This document shows positions 22,220 through 32,988 of a stretch of DNA of 64,000 nt, one piece after another; within the stretch, counting starts at the first letter, position 1; every line of letters starts with the position of its first letter. Position numbers and translations under genes: made by a program. Below the pieces are notes generated by a model that was not told where the DNA came from, searched no databases, and saw nothing but the letters and a program-made list of their open reading frames with translations. The stretch is from Vanrija pseudolonga (lineage: Eukaryota; Basidiomycota; Tremellomycetes; Trichosporonales; Trichosporonaceae), in the NCBI RefSeq assembly GCF_020906515.1, contig NC_085851.1, positions 3,348,001 to 3,412,000 on the forward strand, in the 5' to 3' direction.

Positions 22220-22587
22220 TGTGAAGTGATGAGAGTCAAGTCGAGATGGTAGTGCTCTGTCAATTCACGTCTCTTGCCCCTTCGCCTCCCAGGGTGCAGG
22301 TTGCATGACGCAGTGGTCCCGCATGATGCACTCTATGACGACGGAGCACGCCGAGAGCCCAGGCAGGTGCCACAAATCGGGGAGGGCGGCGGCAAATGCC
22401 ACGCGACGGGCAGCATTCACGACGCGTCTTTCAGTGCCAGGTGTCACTTTGGACGCGTCGCGGCGCGCGCCTGGCCTTTGCACCACCACCACCGAGCCCT
22501 CGCACCCCTCACGCCTCGCACCCTGTCATTTCCATCTCGACATTACATTGTCACCCATCAACCCGCCGTCGACAACAACAACACACA
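22220..22587. promoter_or_regulatory. Shared promoter of M13 peptidase (-) and MCM6 (+)
   Basis: 368 bp between divergent start codons. Contains two ACGCGT hexamers on the MCM6-proximal side (listed separately) and a pyrimidine-rich stretch just before the MCM6 start. Confidence 0.7.
22422..22458 (+). promoter_or_regulatory. Paired MluI cell-cycle boxes upstream of MCM6
   Basis: Two ACGCGT sites at 22422-22427 and 22453-22458, 130-166 bp before the MCM6 ATG. A third copy at 22606-22611 lies inside the coding start. MCB elements bind MBF (Mbp1/Swi6, or S. pombe Cdc10 complexes) and drive G1/S transcription of replication genes, so the placement fits. Binding is inferred from motif and gene function. 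Confidence 0.55.
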
Positions 22588-25498
22588 ATGTCGTCGCCAT
22601 ACCCGACGCGTCTCCCGCCATCCTCGGCCCCAGGCGGCACGCCCGCGGCATCGTCCATCCCCACGTCGCGGCCCGTCATCGACCCGCTCGCGTTCGAGGA
22701 CGTGCGCGGCCTCGGCGGATCGCGCTTCGACGATGAAGCGCGCACCGGCGAAGCCACCGACGAGAACGCGCCGCGTGCCCCCCGCCGTACTGTTCGCCCA
22801 GACACGGACAACATCTCGCGCGTCACGGACAGTACGGGACAAAAGGTCATGGAGAGCTTCCAGATGTTCTTGGAGAAGTGAGCTTGGATGGAATGTCGAC
22901 AGAAAGCTAACGCCCAGCTTCACTGACAACATCGACTTCCCCGAGACACCGCGCTCGCTCAGCGGTGCCGCCCCCGAAGAGTCCAAGACGTACATCGACC
23001 AGATCAGGGGCATGAAGGACTATGAGCTTACAACACTCTACATCGACTTCACCCACCTCCTCGAGCGTGAGGAAATTTTGGCCGAGGCCATCATGGAGCA
23101 GTACTACCGTTTCCTGCCCTACCTTCGCCGCGCGCTCCAGAACCTGGTCCGCAAGTACGAGCCGACGTACCTGTTCATGTCGTCGACGTTCTCGGACCTA
23201 TCGGCTGCCGGCAGCACGTCGGCGTCTTGGCTCACGACGCGCGAGTTCTCAATCGCCTTCTACAACCTCCCCCTCACCGCCGGCATCCGCGAGCTCCGCA
23301 TGAACACGGTCGGCAAGCTCATGAGCATCTCGGGAACAGTGACGCGTACATCCGAAGTCCGACCCGAGCTCATCAGCGGCACGTTCCGCTGCGAGGAGTG
23401 CAACACGATGATCTACGATGTTGAGCAGCAGTTCAAGTACACCGAGCCCATCAAGTGCCGCAACCAGACCTGCAACAACCGCAACGCGTGGCAGCTCAAC
23501 ATTGAGCAGTCCAAGTTTTCCGACTGGCAAAAGGTCCGCATTCAGGAGAACGCCAACGAGATTCCTACCGGCAGCATGCCCAGGTCGTGAGTGTGCCAAA
23601 GTGCGGCTTGAGCTGACAAGTCAAGTCTCGATGTCATCCTCCGTGGCGAGGTCGTGGAGCGGGCAAAGGCCGGTGACAAGTGCAACTTCACCGGCACGTT
23701 CATTGTCGTTCCCGATGTGTCCCAGCTTGGTCTTCCTGGAGTGACGACTGAGATGATGCGCGAGAACCGCGGCCGTGGTGAGAGCGGAGTGGCAAGCCAG
23801 GGTGTCAGCGGTCTCAAGGCGCTTGGTGTCCGCGATCTGCAGTACAAGACTGCCTTCCTTGCTTGCATGGTGCGCAACGCCGACGCGCGTGCCGGTGCCA
23901 CCGACGTTCGCGCGGACCGAGGAGACGGCGAGGAGTCGCAGGAGGACTACCTGAACAGCCTCACTCAGGCCGAGATCGACGAGCTCAACGCCATGGTGCA
24001 CGACCCCGACATCTTCAACCGCCTCGTGTCTAGTATCGCTCCCACTGTGTACGGCCACGAGATTGTCAAGAAGGGCATCCTTCTCCAGCTCATGGGCGGT
24101 GTGCACAAGCAGACGCAAGAGGGTATCCACCTCCGTGGTGACATCAACGTTTGTATCGTGGGTGACCCTTCGACGTCCAAGTCGCAGTTCCTCAAGTACG
24201 TGTGTGGCTTCCTCCCTCGAGCCGTGTACACTTCGGGCAAGGCGTCTTCGGCCGCCGGTCTCACTGCCGCTGTCGTCAAGGACGAGGAGACTGGCGAGTT
24301 CACTATCGAGGCGGGAGCTTTGATGCTCGCCGACAACGGTATCTGCGCCATTGACGAGTTTGACAAGATGGACGTTGCCGACCAGGTCGCCATTCACGAA
24401 GCCATGGAGCAGCAGACCATCTCGATCGCCAAGGCTGGTATCCAGGCCACCCTCAACGCGCGCACTTCGATTCTCGCTGCCGCCAACCCCGTCGGTGGTC
24501 GCTACAACCGCAAGCAGTCGCTTCGTGCCAACGTTGCCATGTCGGCGCCTATTATGTCGCGTTTCGATCTCTTCTTCGTCGTGCTCGACGAGTGCAACGA
24601 GGCCGTCGACATCAACATTGCTCGCCACATTGTCAACGTGCACCGCTTCCGTGACGACGCTATCGCACCGGACTTTAGCACCGAGTCTCTTCAGCGCTAC
24701 ATTCGCTACGCGCGCACATTCTCGCCCAAGCTCACGGCGGAGGCGTCGGCTGTGCTCGTCGACAAGTACCGTCAGCTCCGCCAGGACGAGGCCGGCCCAG
24801 GCAAGTCCAACTTCCGCATCACGGTCCGTCAGCTCGAGAGCATGATCCGTCTGTCCGAGGCCATTGCCCGCGCCACTTGCAAGGCCGAGATCACCCAGAG
24901 TATGGTACACCAGGCGTACAGCCTTCTCCGCAAGTCGATTATCCAGGTCGAGCAGGATGACGTCAACCTAGACGACGATGTTGCCCCTGAGGCCGCCGAC
25001 GAGCCCATGGATGAGGATGCCATTGATGCCGCCGACATTGCTGCCCTCGAGGCAGCCGAGTCGAGCCACCAGGCGGCTGGCTCGTCGTCTAGCGCCGTCG
25101 CTGCCCCCGCCCCGCGCCGCAAGCTGCAGATCTCCTACAACCGCTACTTGGAGATCATGAACCTCATCATCCTCCACCTCAACGACATCGAGACGACAAC
25201 AGACGAGGGCGGCGTCGAGCGCGAAGAGCTCATCGAGTGGTACCTCGAGCAGAAGGAGCACGAGTTTGAGTCGGTCGACGACCTCGAGAAGGAGCGCGAC
25301 CTCATCGGCAAGGTCCTCAAACGACTCGTCAAGGACGAGTACCTGCTCGAGATCCACGGCGAGCTCCTGGACGGCTTGGTACCCTCTGTGACCGAGGAGA
25401 GCGCCGAGTCTGGCTCGTCGGACAAGGTCCACTACGTTATCCACCCCAAGGTCGATCTGTCCGACCTGTCGTCATCTGCGCCTGCTGCCACTGCCTGA
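22588..25498 (+). CDS. MCM6: Replicative helicase subunit Mcm6
   Basis: Exons 22588-22877, 22918-23586, 23626-25498 give 943 residues. Subunit of the nuclear Mcm2-7 helicase loaded at origins. After a disordered N-terminus (S/P/T-rich, possible CDK/DDK target region) come the MCM N-domain with a four-cysteine zinc element (FRCEECNTMI ... IKCRNQTCNN) and the AAA+ core. The core has Walker A GDPSTSKSQFLKY, Walker B ICAIDEFDKMD and arginine finger APIMSRFDLFF. The stretch GGVHKQTQEGIHLRGDIN is Mcm6-specific. An acidic linker (DVNLDDDVAPEAADEPMDED) leads to the C-terminal winged-helix domain, which in Mcm6 contacts Cdt1. Start chosen as the first ATG of the frame, preceded by ACAATG. Confidence 0.97.
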
Positions 25499-25583
25499 TC
25501 TTGATCTTGTACCCCTCCCTTTTGTATTATGTTGATGCTATACGTTACATGCGAGATGCTGTTATGCTGTCTACTGTGCTGCT

Positions 25584-26339
25584 CTACGCCGACGGCTGCT
25601 CCTCCTTGTCCTTGAGGCCCTGTTCCAGTCCCTGCAGTGTGCGGACGAGGGCGCCACCACCAGCCTGGGACAGAACACCGATGAGCTGGCGACCGGGCTG
25701 CTCGAGCAGGCCGACGAGCAGGGCGCGGAGCTGGTCGAGCTCGGGGAGCTTGGACACGTCCTTGATGGCCTCGGGGGTGAGGACGCGGTTGCCCTCGAGG
25801 ACGCCAGCGACGAGCTTGAGGGCGGGCTGCTTGGCGTTGTCCTCTGAGCGCTGGACCTTTTTCAGGCTCCGCTCAATGGCGGCGAGGACGCCAGAGAGGT
25901 ACCTAGGCGAGAGGGTGGGCGAGGTGAGGAGGGCTGCCTGGCCGTTCAAGTGGGGGGCGAGGGCGGCGGCCGCGCTGCTGGCGTCGGCAGCGACAACGTT
26001 GCGGAGCAGACCTGTCCTTGCGATCGTGAGGGCTGCGCGCTCGGGGGCAGCAGCGTCTTCTTCCGCCGACTTGGGCAGGGGCACGGCGGCGATGGCGGCG
26101 CGCAGTGCACGCGAGTCGGCGACGCTGAGGTTGTCGTGCGTGAACAGCAGGAGCAGCTGCGAGCGGCGGAGCAGGTGGCCGTAGTAGCCGTGCAGGAACG
26201 CCTTGCGGTCCGTGTAGGTGCGCGGGGCGGCGTCGGCAGCTGCGGGCGCCGCCGACGATGACGACGAGGCGGCGGCGGTAGCGTCGGCGGCCACGGTGGC
26301 GTACCGCCGGACAGCTTGCAGCGAGGGCCGGGGCGGCAT
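25584..26339 (-). CDS. Mitochondrial large-subunit ribosomal protein uL10m
   Basis: 251 residues, one exon, start ATG 26339 (MPPRPSLQAVRRYATVAAD). The N-terminus is basic and acid-free up to about residue 17, fitting a mitochondrial presequence cleaved near RRYATVA, and is followed by an Ala/Ser run. The core DRKAFLHGYYGHLLRRSQLLLLFTHDNLS, where uL10 contacts rRNA, and the later ALKLVAGVLEGNRVLTPEAI ... LPELDQLRALLVGLLEQPGRQLIGVL match the uL10 family (yeast Mrpl11). The protein forms the base of the mitoribosome stalk. Alternative in-frame starts further upstream are unlikely, because the leader before 26339 reads as T-rich low complexity. Its 3' end is only 85 bp from that of MCM6. Confidence 0.85.
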   Translation of the reverse strand: MPPRPSLQAVRRYATVAADATAAASSSSSAAPAAADAAPRTYTDRKAFLHGYYGHLLRRSQLLLLFTHDNLSVADSRALRAAIAAVPLPKSAEEDAAAPERAALTIARTGLLRNVVAADASSAAAALAPHLNGQAALLTSPTLSPRYLSGVLAAIERSLKKVQRSEDNAKQPALKLVAGVLEGNRVLTPEAIKDVSKLPELDQLRALLVGLLEQPGRQLIGVLSQAGGGALVRTLQGLEQGLKDKEEQPSA

Positions 26340-26621
26340 GGCGAGTGCGATGGGTGTGGTGGTGGTAGCGACGAGGAAAAGTCGGATGTGATGTTGAGGT
26401 TGAGCTTGAGCGCGTCGAGCCGAAATCGGGGAGGTGGGGGTACGTGGCATTAGGCCAGTCGACGGAATCAGACATATCAATTCGGTCACGACGTCAGCCT
26501 GGCAGTTACGCGTCTGTAGGGTGGTGGTGGGTGCTGGCTCTGGGCGATTCCATCATTACGTCGATTGCGACCCAGACATTCAACTCTCTTGCAACAACAC
26601 ACAACCACCTCACCTCGCATA

Positions 26622-28025
26622 ATGGACGTCGACCAGCCATCATCGTCCACCACGCCCCTCGTCTTCCTCGAGAAGGCCGAGGCGGCCGCCCCCGCCGCGC
26701 TCCAGCCGTCGTGGACCAAGATCCGCACGACGTACGAGAAGAAGTAAGTAGCTGGAGGCCAACAGCTGAGGTGCTGACACACGACAACAATAGGCTGTGG
26801 CACAACCTCACCGTCTCGCTCGTCGAGTTTGTCTTCCTCCCCGGCTCGGGGCCGTACCAGATCGAGCTGTTCCACAAGTTTATCACGACGATCGAGTCCA
26901 AGATCAACGCGCTCAAGCTCGTCGAGATTGCGCGTCGGGTCGGAAGGGAGTACTCTGGTGGGTGTGCTTCATTGGTGATGATCATCTGCTTACACCCACG
27001 CCCAGAACCCGACCTCACGCTCAAGTTCCTCCAGTCGGTGCACTCGCGCCTTGCGTCGCCATACCCCGTCGCCGCGACCGACGACACGCCCGCCGTCCCC
27101 GCCCCGCCCCCTCCTGCCACCGAGGCGGTTGCCCTCTCGCTCTCGTCGATCGCATACGCCCAGCTCCTGCTCGGCGACCTTGCCGGCTGCAAGAAGAGCC
27201 TCGACGAGTGCGAGAAGCTCCTCAGCGAGCAGGACACGGTCGCGCCCGTCGTCAATGCCGGCTACTATGCCGTCGCTGGCGACTACTACAAGGTCAAGGC
27301 CGACTATGGACCGTACTACAAGAATGCGCTGCTGTACCTCTCGTCAGTGGACGTCGACCGCGAGCTCACCCCCGAGGACCGCAAGGCGCGCGCACACGAC
27401 CTGTGTATTGCCGCGCTGTTGGGCGAGACGATCTACAACTTTGGAGAGCTGGTGAGTGGCGCGGTGACGCACCCCTGCCGGGTGAACGTGCGCTGACGAA
27501 CCCGCCCAGCTGCAACACCCTATCCTGCAGACACTAGACGGCACAGAGTACGGCTGGATCAAGGACCTGATCTCGGCGTTCAACGCCGGCGCCATTGGCA
27601 AGTTTGACTCGCTCACCAACCACTTTGCGTCCGAGCCCATCCTCGCCGAGTCGGTTCCCTTCTTGCGGCAAAAGATCTGCCTCATGGCGCTCATCCAGGC
27701 GGCGTTTGAGCGTCCCCGCGACGGCTCGACCCGTCTCATGACGTTTGAGCAGATTGGCGAGGCGACAAGGCTCCCGGTGCAGGAGGTCGAGCACCTCATC
27801 ATGAAGGCGCTGTCTCTGGGCCTGATCCGGGGCTCGCTCGACCAGGTCTCGTCGACCGTCGACATCACCTGGGTCCAGCCCCGTGTCCTTGAGGGATCGC
27901 AGCTCGACACGCTCGCCGAGCAGTTTGGCCACTGGACCGACGCGGTCGGCGAGACGGCCAACGGCGTGCAGGGGCTCGAGCACGGCGTCGTGGCCAACGG
28001 CCTCGTCCCCGCCGCTCTGGCGTAG
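26622..28025 (+). CDS. RPN9: 26S proteasome lid subunit Rpn9
   Basis: Exons 26622-26743, 26794-26957, 27006-27451, 27510-28025 give 415 residues. The N-terminal alpha-solenoid includes KLWHNLTVSLVEFVFLPG, KFITTIESKINALKLVEIA and YYKVKADYGPYYKNALLYL. It ends in a PCI winged-helix module (ICLMALIQAAFERPRDGSTRLMTFEQIGEATRLPVQEVEHLIMKAL, given here only as a landmark at about 27674-27812), which packs in the lid horseshoe. DQVSSTVDITWVQPRVL after the PCI domain is typical of Rpn9/PSMD13. A proline-rich loop (PAVPAPPPPATE) is inserted in the solenoid. The 282-bp divergent promoter is shared with uL10m. Confidence 0.95.
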
Positions 28026-28277
28026 ATCGTTTTTGTGGTGTGACGACGTAGGCAGCAGTAGACAATGTACAGCATGGCAGAGACATATGCATCTCCGGCA
28101 GTAGTGCTTTAAAGGTTACATGTGTGTGGCCTCGCTACATGGGGGTGGGGAGGTAGGGTAGCCTGTTGTCCCACCGCCGCAATCCCACCGCCGCCAACTC
28201 GCTCTCTCTCTCGCGCTATCTCTCGGTCTCTACTTTTTAGGTATCAGATCCACGACCACCCTCTCGCTCGCTCGCGC

Positions 28278-29200
28278 TCAGAACCCCCGTCCCCTGCCCC
28301 CCCGTCCACGGGCACGGAATCCACCACGAAAGCCGCGTCCGCGTCCGCGCCCACGGCCACGGTTCATGCCGGGGACGTTTGTGCGCTTCTCGCGGACCGT
28401 GATGATGCGGCCGCGGAACGACGACTCGTTGAGCACGAGCGCGTTCTGCACGATCGACGGGTCGGCAAACTCGACATAGGCGTAGCTGGGGCGGGGGTCA
28501 GCACAGCGCAAGAAAGCTGGCGAGCGCAAGGCAGCAGCTTACCCCTTGGGATGGCCGGAAAACTTGTCGCACAGGATCGTGACGCGGTTGATCGTGCCGC
28601 ACGCCTGGAAGTGGCCCTGGATCTCCTCTGGCGTTGCGCCGTAGTCGACCTGTGGGGTGAGGCAGAGTTTGGAGCAGAGAAGGGCGGCGGGGTGGGGACA
28701 AGGAAGGCGAGGTGGCAGGCAGGCTGGCTTCGGAGGAAGCATGGTGCTCGCTGCGGCCAGACGACGCAGCGTTGCTCGCTATCAATAGCGGCACGCTCAC
28801 CACAGACACGGCTACACAGCCGCATACGGGCATATCGCAGTGCAGCCCACCAGTCCTTGCTGCCTCACCTGCCCGCTGTCGCCCTCGCCCTTGCCCTCGC
28901 GCTCGTGTGCACCACTCGCACTCACGTTGCCAATGTACACGCTCCGCGCGTCGACGGCAGCGGGGGCCTCGTCGTCCTCCATGCTGGCGTCGGGCTCGCC
29001 CGCGCCGCCCTCGGCCGTCTCGGACGCCGCGATCGTGTTCTTCTCGGCCTCCATCTCGGCGAGGCGCGCCTGCATGAGCTTGAGCTCCTGCGGGTGGGTG
29101 TCAGTACGTGCAGAACAGCTGGTGGCTGGCGCCAACCCACCTCGTCGACGTCGACCGACCCGTCCTCTATCCTCGGTGACGACTCGCGCTGCTCTGCCAT
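28278..29200 (-). CDS. PAB2: Nuclear poly(A)-binding protein Pab2/PABPN1
   Basis: Minus strand, ATG 29200 ([17 protein letters not shown]) to TGA 28278, four exons joined in phase. Layout is that of PABPN1/Pab2: an acidic start, a short coiled-coil ([17 protein letters not shown]), one RRM with RNP2 SVYIGNVDYG and RNP1 KGYAYVEF, and an RGG/RG-rich tail ([17 protein letters not shown]) that is a likely arginine-methylation target. Family proteins bind nascent poly(A) tails in the nucleus, promote tail-length control, and in S. pombe feed transcripts to the exosome. The junction inside the RRM (GGHPKG|YAYVEF side) is supported by a clean GTAAGC donor. It diverges from ATP7 across 400 bp. Confidence 0.92.
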
Positions 29201-29600
29201 GGCTGTGGTGGTGATGATGTTTTGTGGAGTTGCACAACTCGAGTTGTCAATAACCGCTTGCATCAAGATTGACGTAGAGGTGCTGGGTTGCCACGGCCGG
29301 GGAATCGCGGGGATAGCGCCCTGGCGGGGGACGTTGGCTGGGGTGATGGTTCTGCGTTCAGTCGGCCGTCGAGCCAACGAAGCCAACGAAGCCGGACCCA
29401 GGGCGGGAGCAAATCCCACCATCCTCACCCCTCCGCCCGCCCCCGTCCTGCTCCGTCCCAGCGTCGTCGAATCGTCGTCCTCAAGCTCTTCATCGCGCCT
29501 CACTCACCTCTCCTCCGCCTCCCCCCTCCCCCCCTCTTCTGTGCGTACACGCCGCCGCCGCCGCCACGCCGACGTCGTAACTGACCCCGACAACAGCACC
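29201..29600. promoter_or_regulatory. Shared promoter of PAB2 (-) and ATP7 (+)
   Basis: 400 bp between divergent start codons. Pyrimidine-rich on the plus strand from about 29420 to 29590, as expected for the ATP7 leader. No distinct site recognised. Confidence 0.5.
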
Positions 29601-30239
29601 ATGTCCGCCATCCGCTCCGCGTCGGCCAACGTCGACTGGTCCAAGATCTACTCGGGTCTCGGCCTCAACAAGGGTGCGTTGGAGGTCCGGGTTCGGCGTG
29701 TTGTTACCGGAGCTGTGCCGATGGCAGCGACGCGCTCGATACTCGCCTGCTGGGCCCGCCCACACCCGCCCGCTAACACTTTCGCAGAGACTCTTACCGA
29801 ACTCCAGGCGTTCCGTGCCCGCAACACCGCTGCCTTCAACAAGGCCGCCGCCATCAAGGCTACCGTCCCCGAGCTCGACCTCGCCCACTACAAGTCGGTC
29901 CTCAAGGACCAGTCTGTCATCCAGCAGGCCGAGAAGGTGCTTGCCGAGTTCAAGCCCGCCGACTACGACGTGTCCAAGTGGAACGGTGTCGTTGACGCGT
30001 TCGAGGGCAAGGCCGTCGAGGCCGCCAAGGCGACCGTGACTAAGATCTCGTCCGAGGAGGAGTCGCTCAAGAAGACGCTCTCCAACATCCAGGACGCGCG
30101 CCCCTTCGAGGACCTGACCGCCGCCGAGGTCGGCCACGCCCGCCCCGAGATCACCCACGCCGTCGAGACCATGCTCAAGAAGGGCAAGTGGACCGTCCCC
30201 GGCTACCGCGAGACCTTTGGCGAGTTCTCGTTGATGTAA
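29601..30239 (+). CDS. ATP7: Mitochondrial ATP synthase subunit d
   Basis: Exons 29601-29673 and 29788-30239 give 174 residues, the size of yeast Atp7. It begins MSAIRSASANVDWSKIYSGL, with the characteristic short start before DW; subunit d usually lacks a long cleaved presequence. Conserved stretches include ELQAFRARNTAAFNKA, LDLAHYKSVLKDQSVI, EFKPADYDVSKWN and the end GKWTVPGYRETFGEFSLM, all typical of this peripheral-stalk subunit of F1Fo. The 114-nt intron after codon 24 is longer than most here. Confidence 0.95.
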   Translation: MSAIRSASANVDWSKIYSGLGLNKGALEVRVRRVVTGAVPMAATRSILACWARPHPPANTFAETLTELQAFRARNTAAFNKAAAIKATVPELDLAHYKSVLKDQSVIQQAEKVLAEFKPADYDVSKWNGVVDAFEGKAVEAAKATVTKISSEEESLKKTLSNIQDARPFEDLTAAEVGHARPEITHAVETMLKKGKWTVPGYRETFGEFSLM

Positions 30240-31026
30240 GGGAAGCAACAGCAACAGCAACAACATCGCCACATCGTAGAAAACGCAGGGGCATATGCAT
30301 CTGTGAGGAAGTGGGGGCGCGGGGGGAGCGCGCGCGCGCGAGGATGGAGAGGATGGCGGGAAGAGGTGGAGATGGGCATGGGATGCGGATCGGGTGGAGG
30401 ATTGCTGCAAGGAACGGCAGGCGAAGAAGAGAGGGGCGCCGCAGCTGTTGGTTCTCGTCGCTGCGTGTCGCCAGGCAGCTGTCACTCGAGAAGACGGTCC
30501 ACGGCGAGATGTTTGCGTGTTTGTGCGCAGACGCGGCTGTCGTCATAGATGGGAAGGAGATCGGGTCGGTCGAGCGCATCAGTGTGGCGGGTGGCTGAGG
30601 CCATCTCGTCGTCCTTTCAGCAAGGAGGCCATTTCCAAGCCGCGAGCCGCGTGCATGAAGAGCAGGAGTGGCCCGTCGTTGACACACCGGGGAGTCTGAG
30701 TACAGGAGCATGCGGCGTGGTGTCGTACTGCCCACTGGCTGGGCCGCTTGCCCTCACACGACGACCCAGCACCTCCCCCGCCCACCACTCCTGTTCCACT
30801 CCCTCGCTCTGTAATAACTCGTGCATTACGGTACTACGCTACTTTTTCTCTCGTGCATAGTAGCACATATACGACGGATGATAGTTGGCCGCGGGGGCTG
30901 CGGGCTGACTCGCCGCGCACACCTGCCAGCCATGTCTCGCGCACACCCACGGCGATGGCCTCCAACTCGCCCAGGCCACCCCACCCACGCCACTGCTCGC
31001 TCGCTGCGCTCGCTCGCAGCACCAGC
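30240..31026. other. Convergent spacer between ATP7 and CCDC47 homologue
   Basis: About 790 bp with no supported gene. CAA/CAG triplets follow the ATP7 stop at 30245-30262, and a GCGC-rich run lies near 30328-30340. Expected to hold both 3' UTRs. Confidence 0.5.
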
Positions 31027-32357
31027 CTACTTCATCTGGCGCTTCTGCATCTTGCGCATCTCGCGCTTGCGCTCGAGCTCCTCGACCTTCTTGAGCTCCT
31101 TCTCCGAGAGCTGCGCACGCTCGGCCTTCTTCTTGGCGAGGCGCTTGTCCTCGGGCGTCTGCTCGGGAGGGCTGTCCTCCTCGAGCTCCTTCTTGTACTT
31201 GGAGTTGAGGCTCGCGTCGACCTCGACGCGCGTCTTGGCAATCTTGCGGGCGACCTCGGCCTTGAGGAGGCCGGGCTTGCCCTCGAGGTCGGCGAGGTTG
31301 AGGGCGACCTGGAGCCACGCGGCGACGGCCGCCTCCTGCTCGGCGTTGGTGGGCTTGTAGACGGCGAGCGAGATCTCGCGCGCCTTGTACTCGGGCTTGA
31401 GGGCGCCGCGCATGGGGCGCTCAGACGGCTGGTCAGTGATGATCAGGTACTTGAGGATGTCGGCAGCCACGGGGTCGGCGAGGACCTCGGTCACGCCGAC
31501 GTTGGCCGTCTTGAACACGACGTCGTTGACATCCGAGTGCTCGGCAAAGACGGTGTGGGTCACGGGCACGGCGGCGGACTCGTGGAGGCGGGGGAAGGAC
31601 TGGGCGGGAGTGTCAGAATACATCCACAATGTCACTTGCTTCACCCACCAGATCATAACGCTGCTCCTTGACCTTCTTGAGCGAGTTCTTGTTGACCAGA
31701 GCCCAGACGCCGAGGCCCTCGCCCTGCAGGCCAGCGGCGCCGCGGCCGAGGGTAAGCCCGAACGTGAAGCCCTCGCTGATGTCGGCGGTGGGCTCGATGA
31801 TGGACCAGGCAAACTCGTACACGAGGGTGATGATGTCGTGGTACGGAAGGAGCGTGAGGGTCGCGTGGAGCGCGAGGACGTTGCGCCGGCCGGTCGCGTA
31901 CAGCAGGTGGAGCGCCGAGCTCGACGGGACAGCGGGGCGGACGAGCGTGAACTGCGACTTGATGAGGGAGACGTAGGGGTCGTAGCTGCGAGGCGGGGCG
32001 AGGCGCGTCAGCGCCGAGCGACGGTCAAGTGGTTAGGTGTCGAGAGTCGAGGCGCTGAGCAGCCCCACAGGCAGGCTCTCTCTCGCGCACGACCTCGCTC
32101 GCTCGCGACCGCCTACGGCGGTCACTCGCCCCACACGCCACTCACAGCTTCTTTGCCCGTGCCGTGTTGTACGCCTTGCCGAGCAGATGCAGGATCACAT
32201 AGCCGCCGAGCACGGCGAGCATGTAGCCCTCAAACTTGAAGGCGGCCGGGCGGAACGAGAACGCCTTCCAGCGGTACTCTACGCCGTCGTAGTCGCGCGA
32301 GAGCTGCTGCGGCGCCGCGGGCGTGAGCTGCGCAATGGCCTGGAGGATGCCGGACAT
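31027..32357 (-). CDS. CCDC47-like ER membrane protein (PAT complex, DUF1682 family)
   Basis: Minus strand, ATG 32357 (MSGILQAIAQLTPAAP) to TAG 31027, three exons. One membrane span near the N-terminus (FEGYMLAVLGGYVILHLLG). The body resembles the CCDC47/DUF1682 family: LYDPYVSLIKSQF, AWSIIEPTADISEGFTFGLTLG, WALVNKNSLKKVKEQRYDL, VTHTVFAEHSDVNDVVFK and ILKYLIITDQP. A strongly basic C-terminal coiled coil ends in RKREMRKMQKRQMK, as in CCDC47. In animals CCDC47 and Asterix form the PAT chaperone for multi-pass membrane proteins at the translocon, with the basic tail near the ribosome exit. The same role here is inferred by homology. Confidence 0.85.
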
Positions 32358-32988
32358 TGTGTGGGGGGATGGGCCGATGGGGAGCAAGCAAGCAACGACG
32401 ACGAGAGATGAACACTGTCGTGCGTGTGGCCCACACCACACCGATGCGGGGCAGAAACTCGCCCGCCCACCCAACCACGGCCAGCGCCTCGGCCCGGCCC
32501 TGAACCCGGCGCGGCGGCCCCAGTGTCCTCCACTTTCTATTGGTTTCCGCCGTCCTGAGCTGAGCTGGCTGGCCATGCTGCTGCTTGCTGCTCCTGCCAT
32601 GGCGTGCGCGGTGCGCTCGGCCTGTGCGGCGGAGGCGGCGTGCGCAGAGTCGAGGCGAATGCATGCGGCGTGAGGGGTGTCTGGATGCGTTTGCTCAGCG
32701 CGGAGGGCGCTGGAAGCAGACTTCCTGACATGGGCCATTCATTCTTCACGCCGCCGTCATACAACTCGATCCGGCGCGATTCCAGCAACACGACACAATC
32801 GCATTCAATGTCACGCGTCTATCTTCGCGGCAACAAGCATCACAGCCATCACAAATCACAGATTAGATTTCCGCAGAATCAGTCCCCCCCGCCTTAATGC
32901 AACAAGATAATGGTTGGTGTTGGTGCCATCTCCTCGGCGCTTCGCTTTCATTTCAAGATTCGCTAGCTAGTTCCTACAAACACCTTCC
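32358..32988. other. CCDC47 promoter and HEM1 3' flank
   Basis: 630 bp with no supported gene. The left part is promoter of the CCDC47 homologue; the right part, which is A/T-richer (32800-32900), is probably HEM1 3' UTR. Confidence 0.5.
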
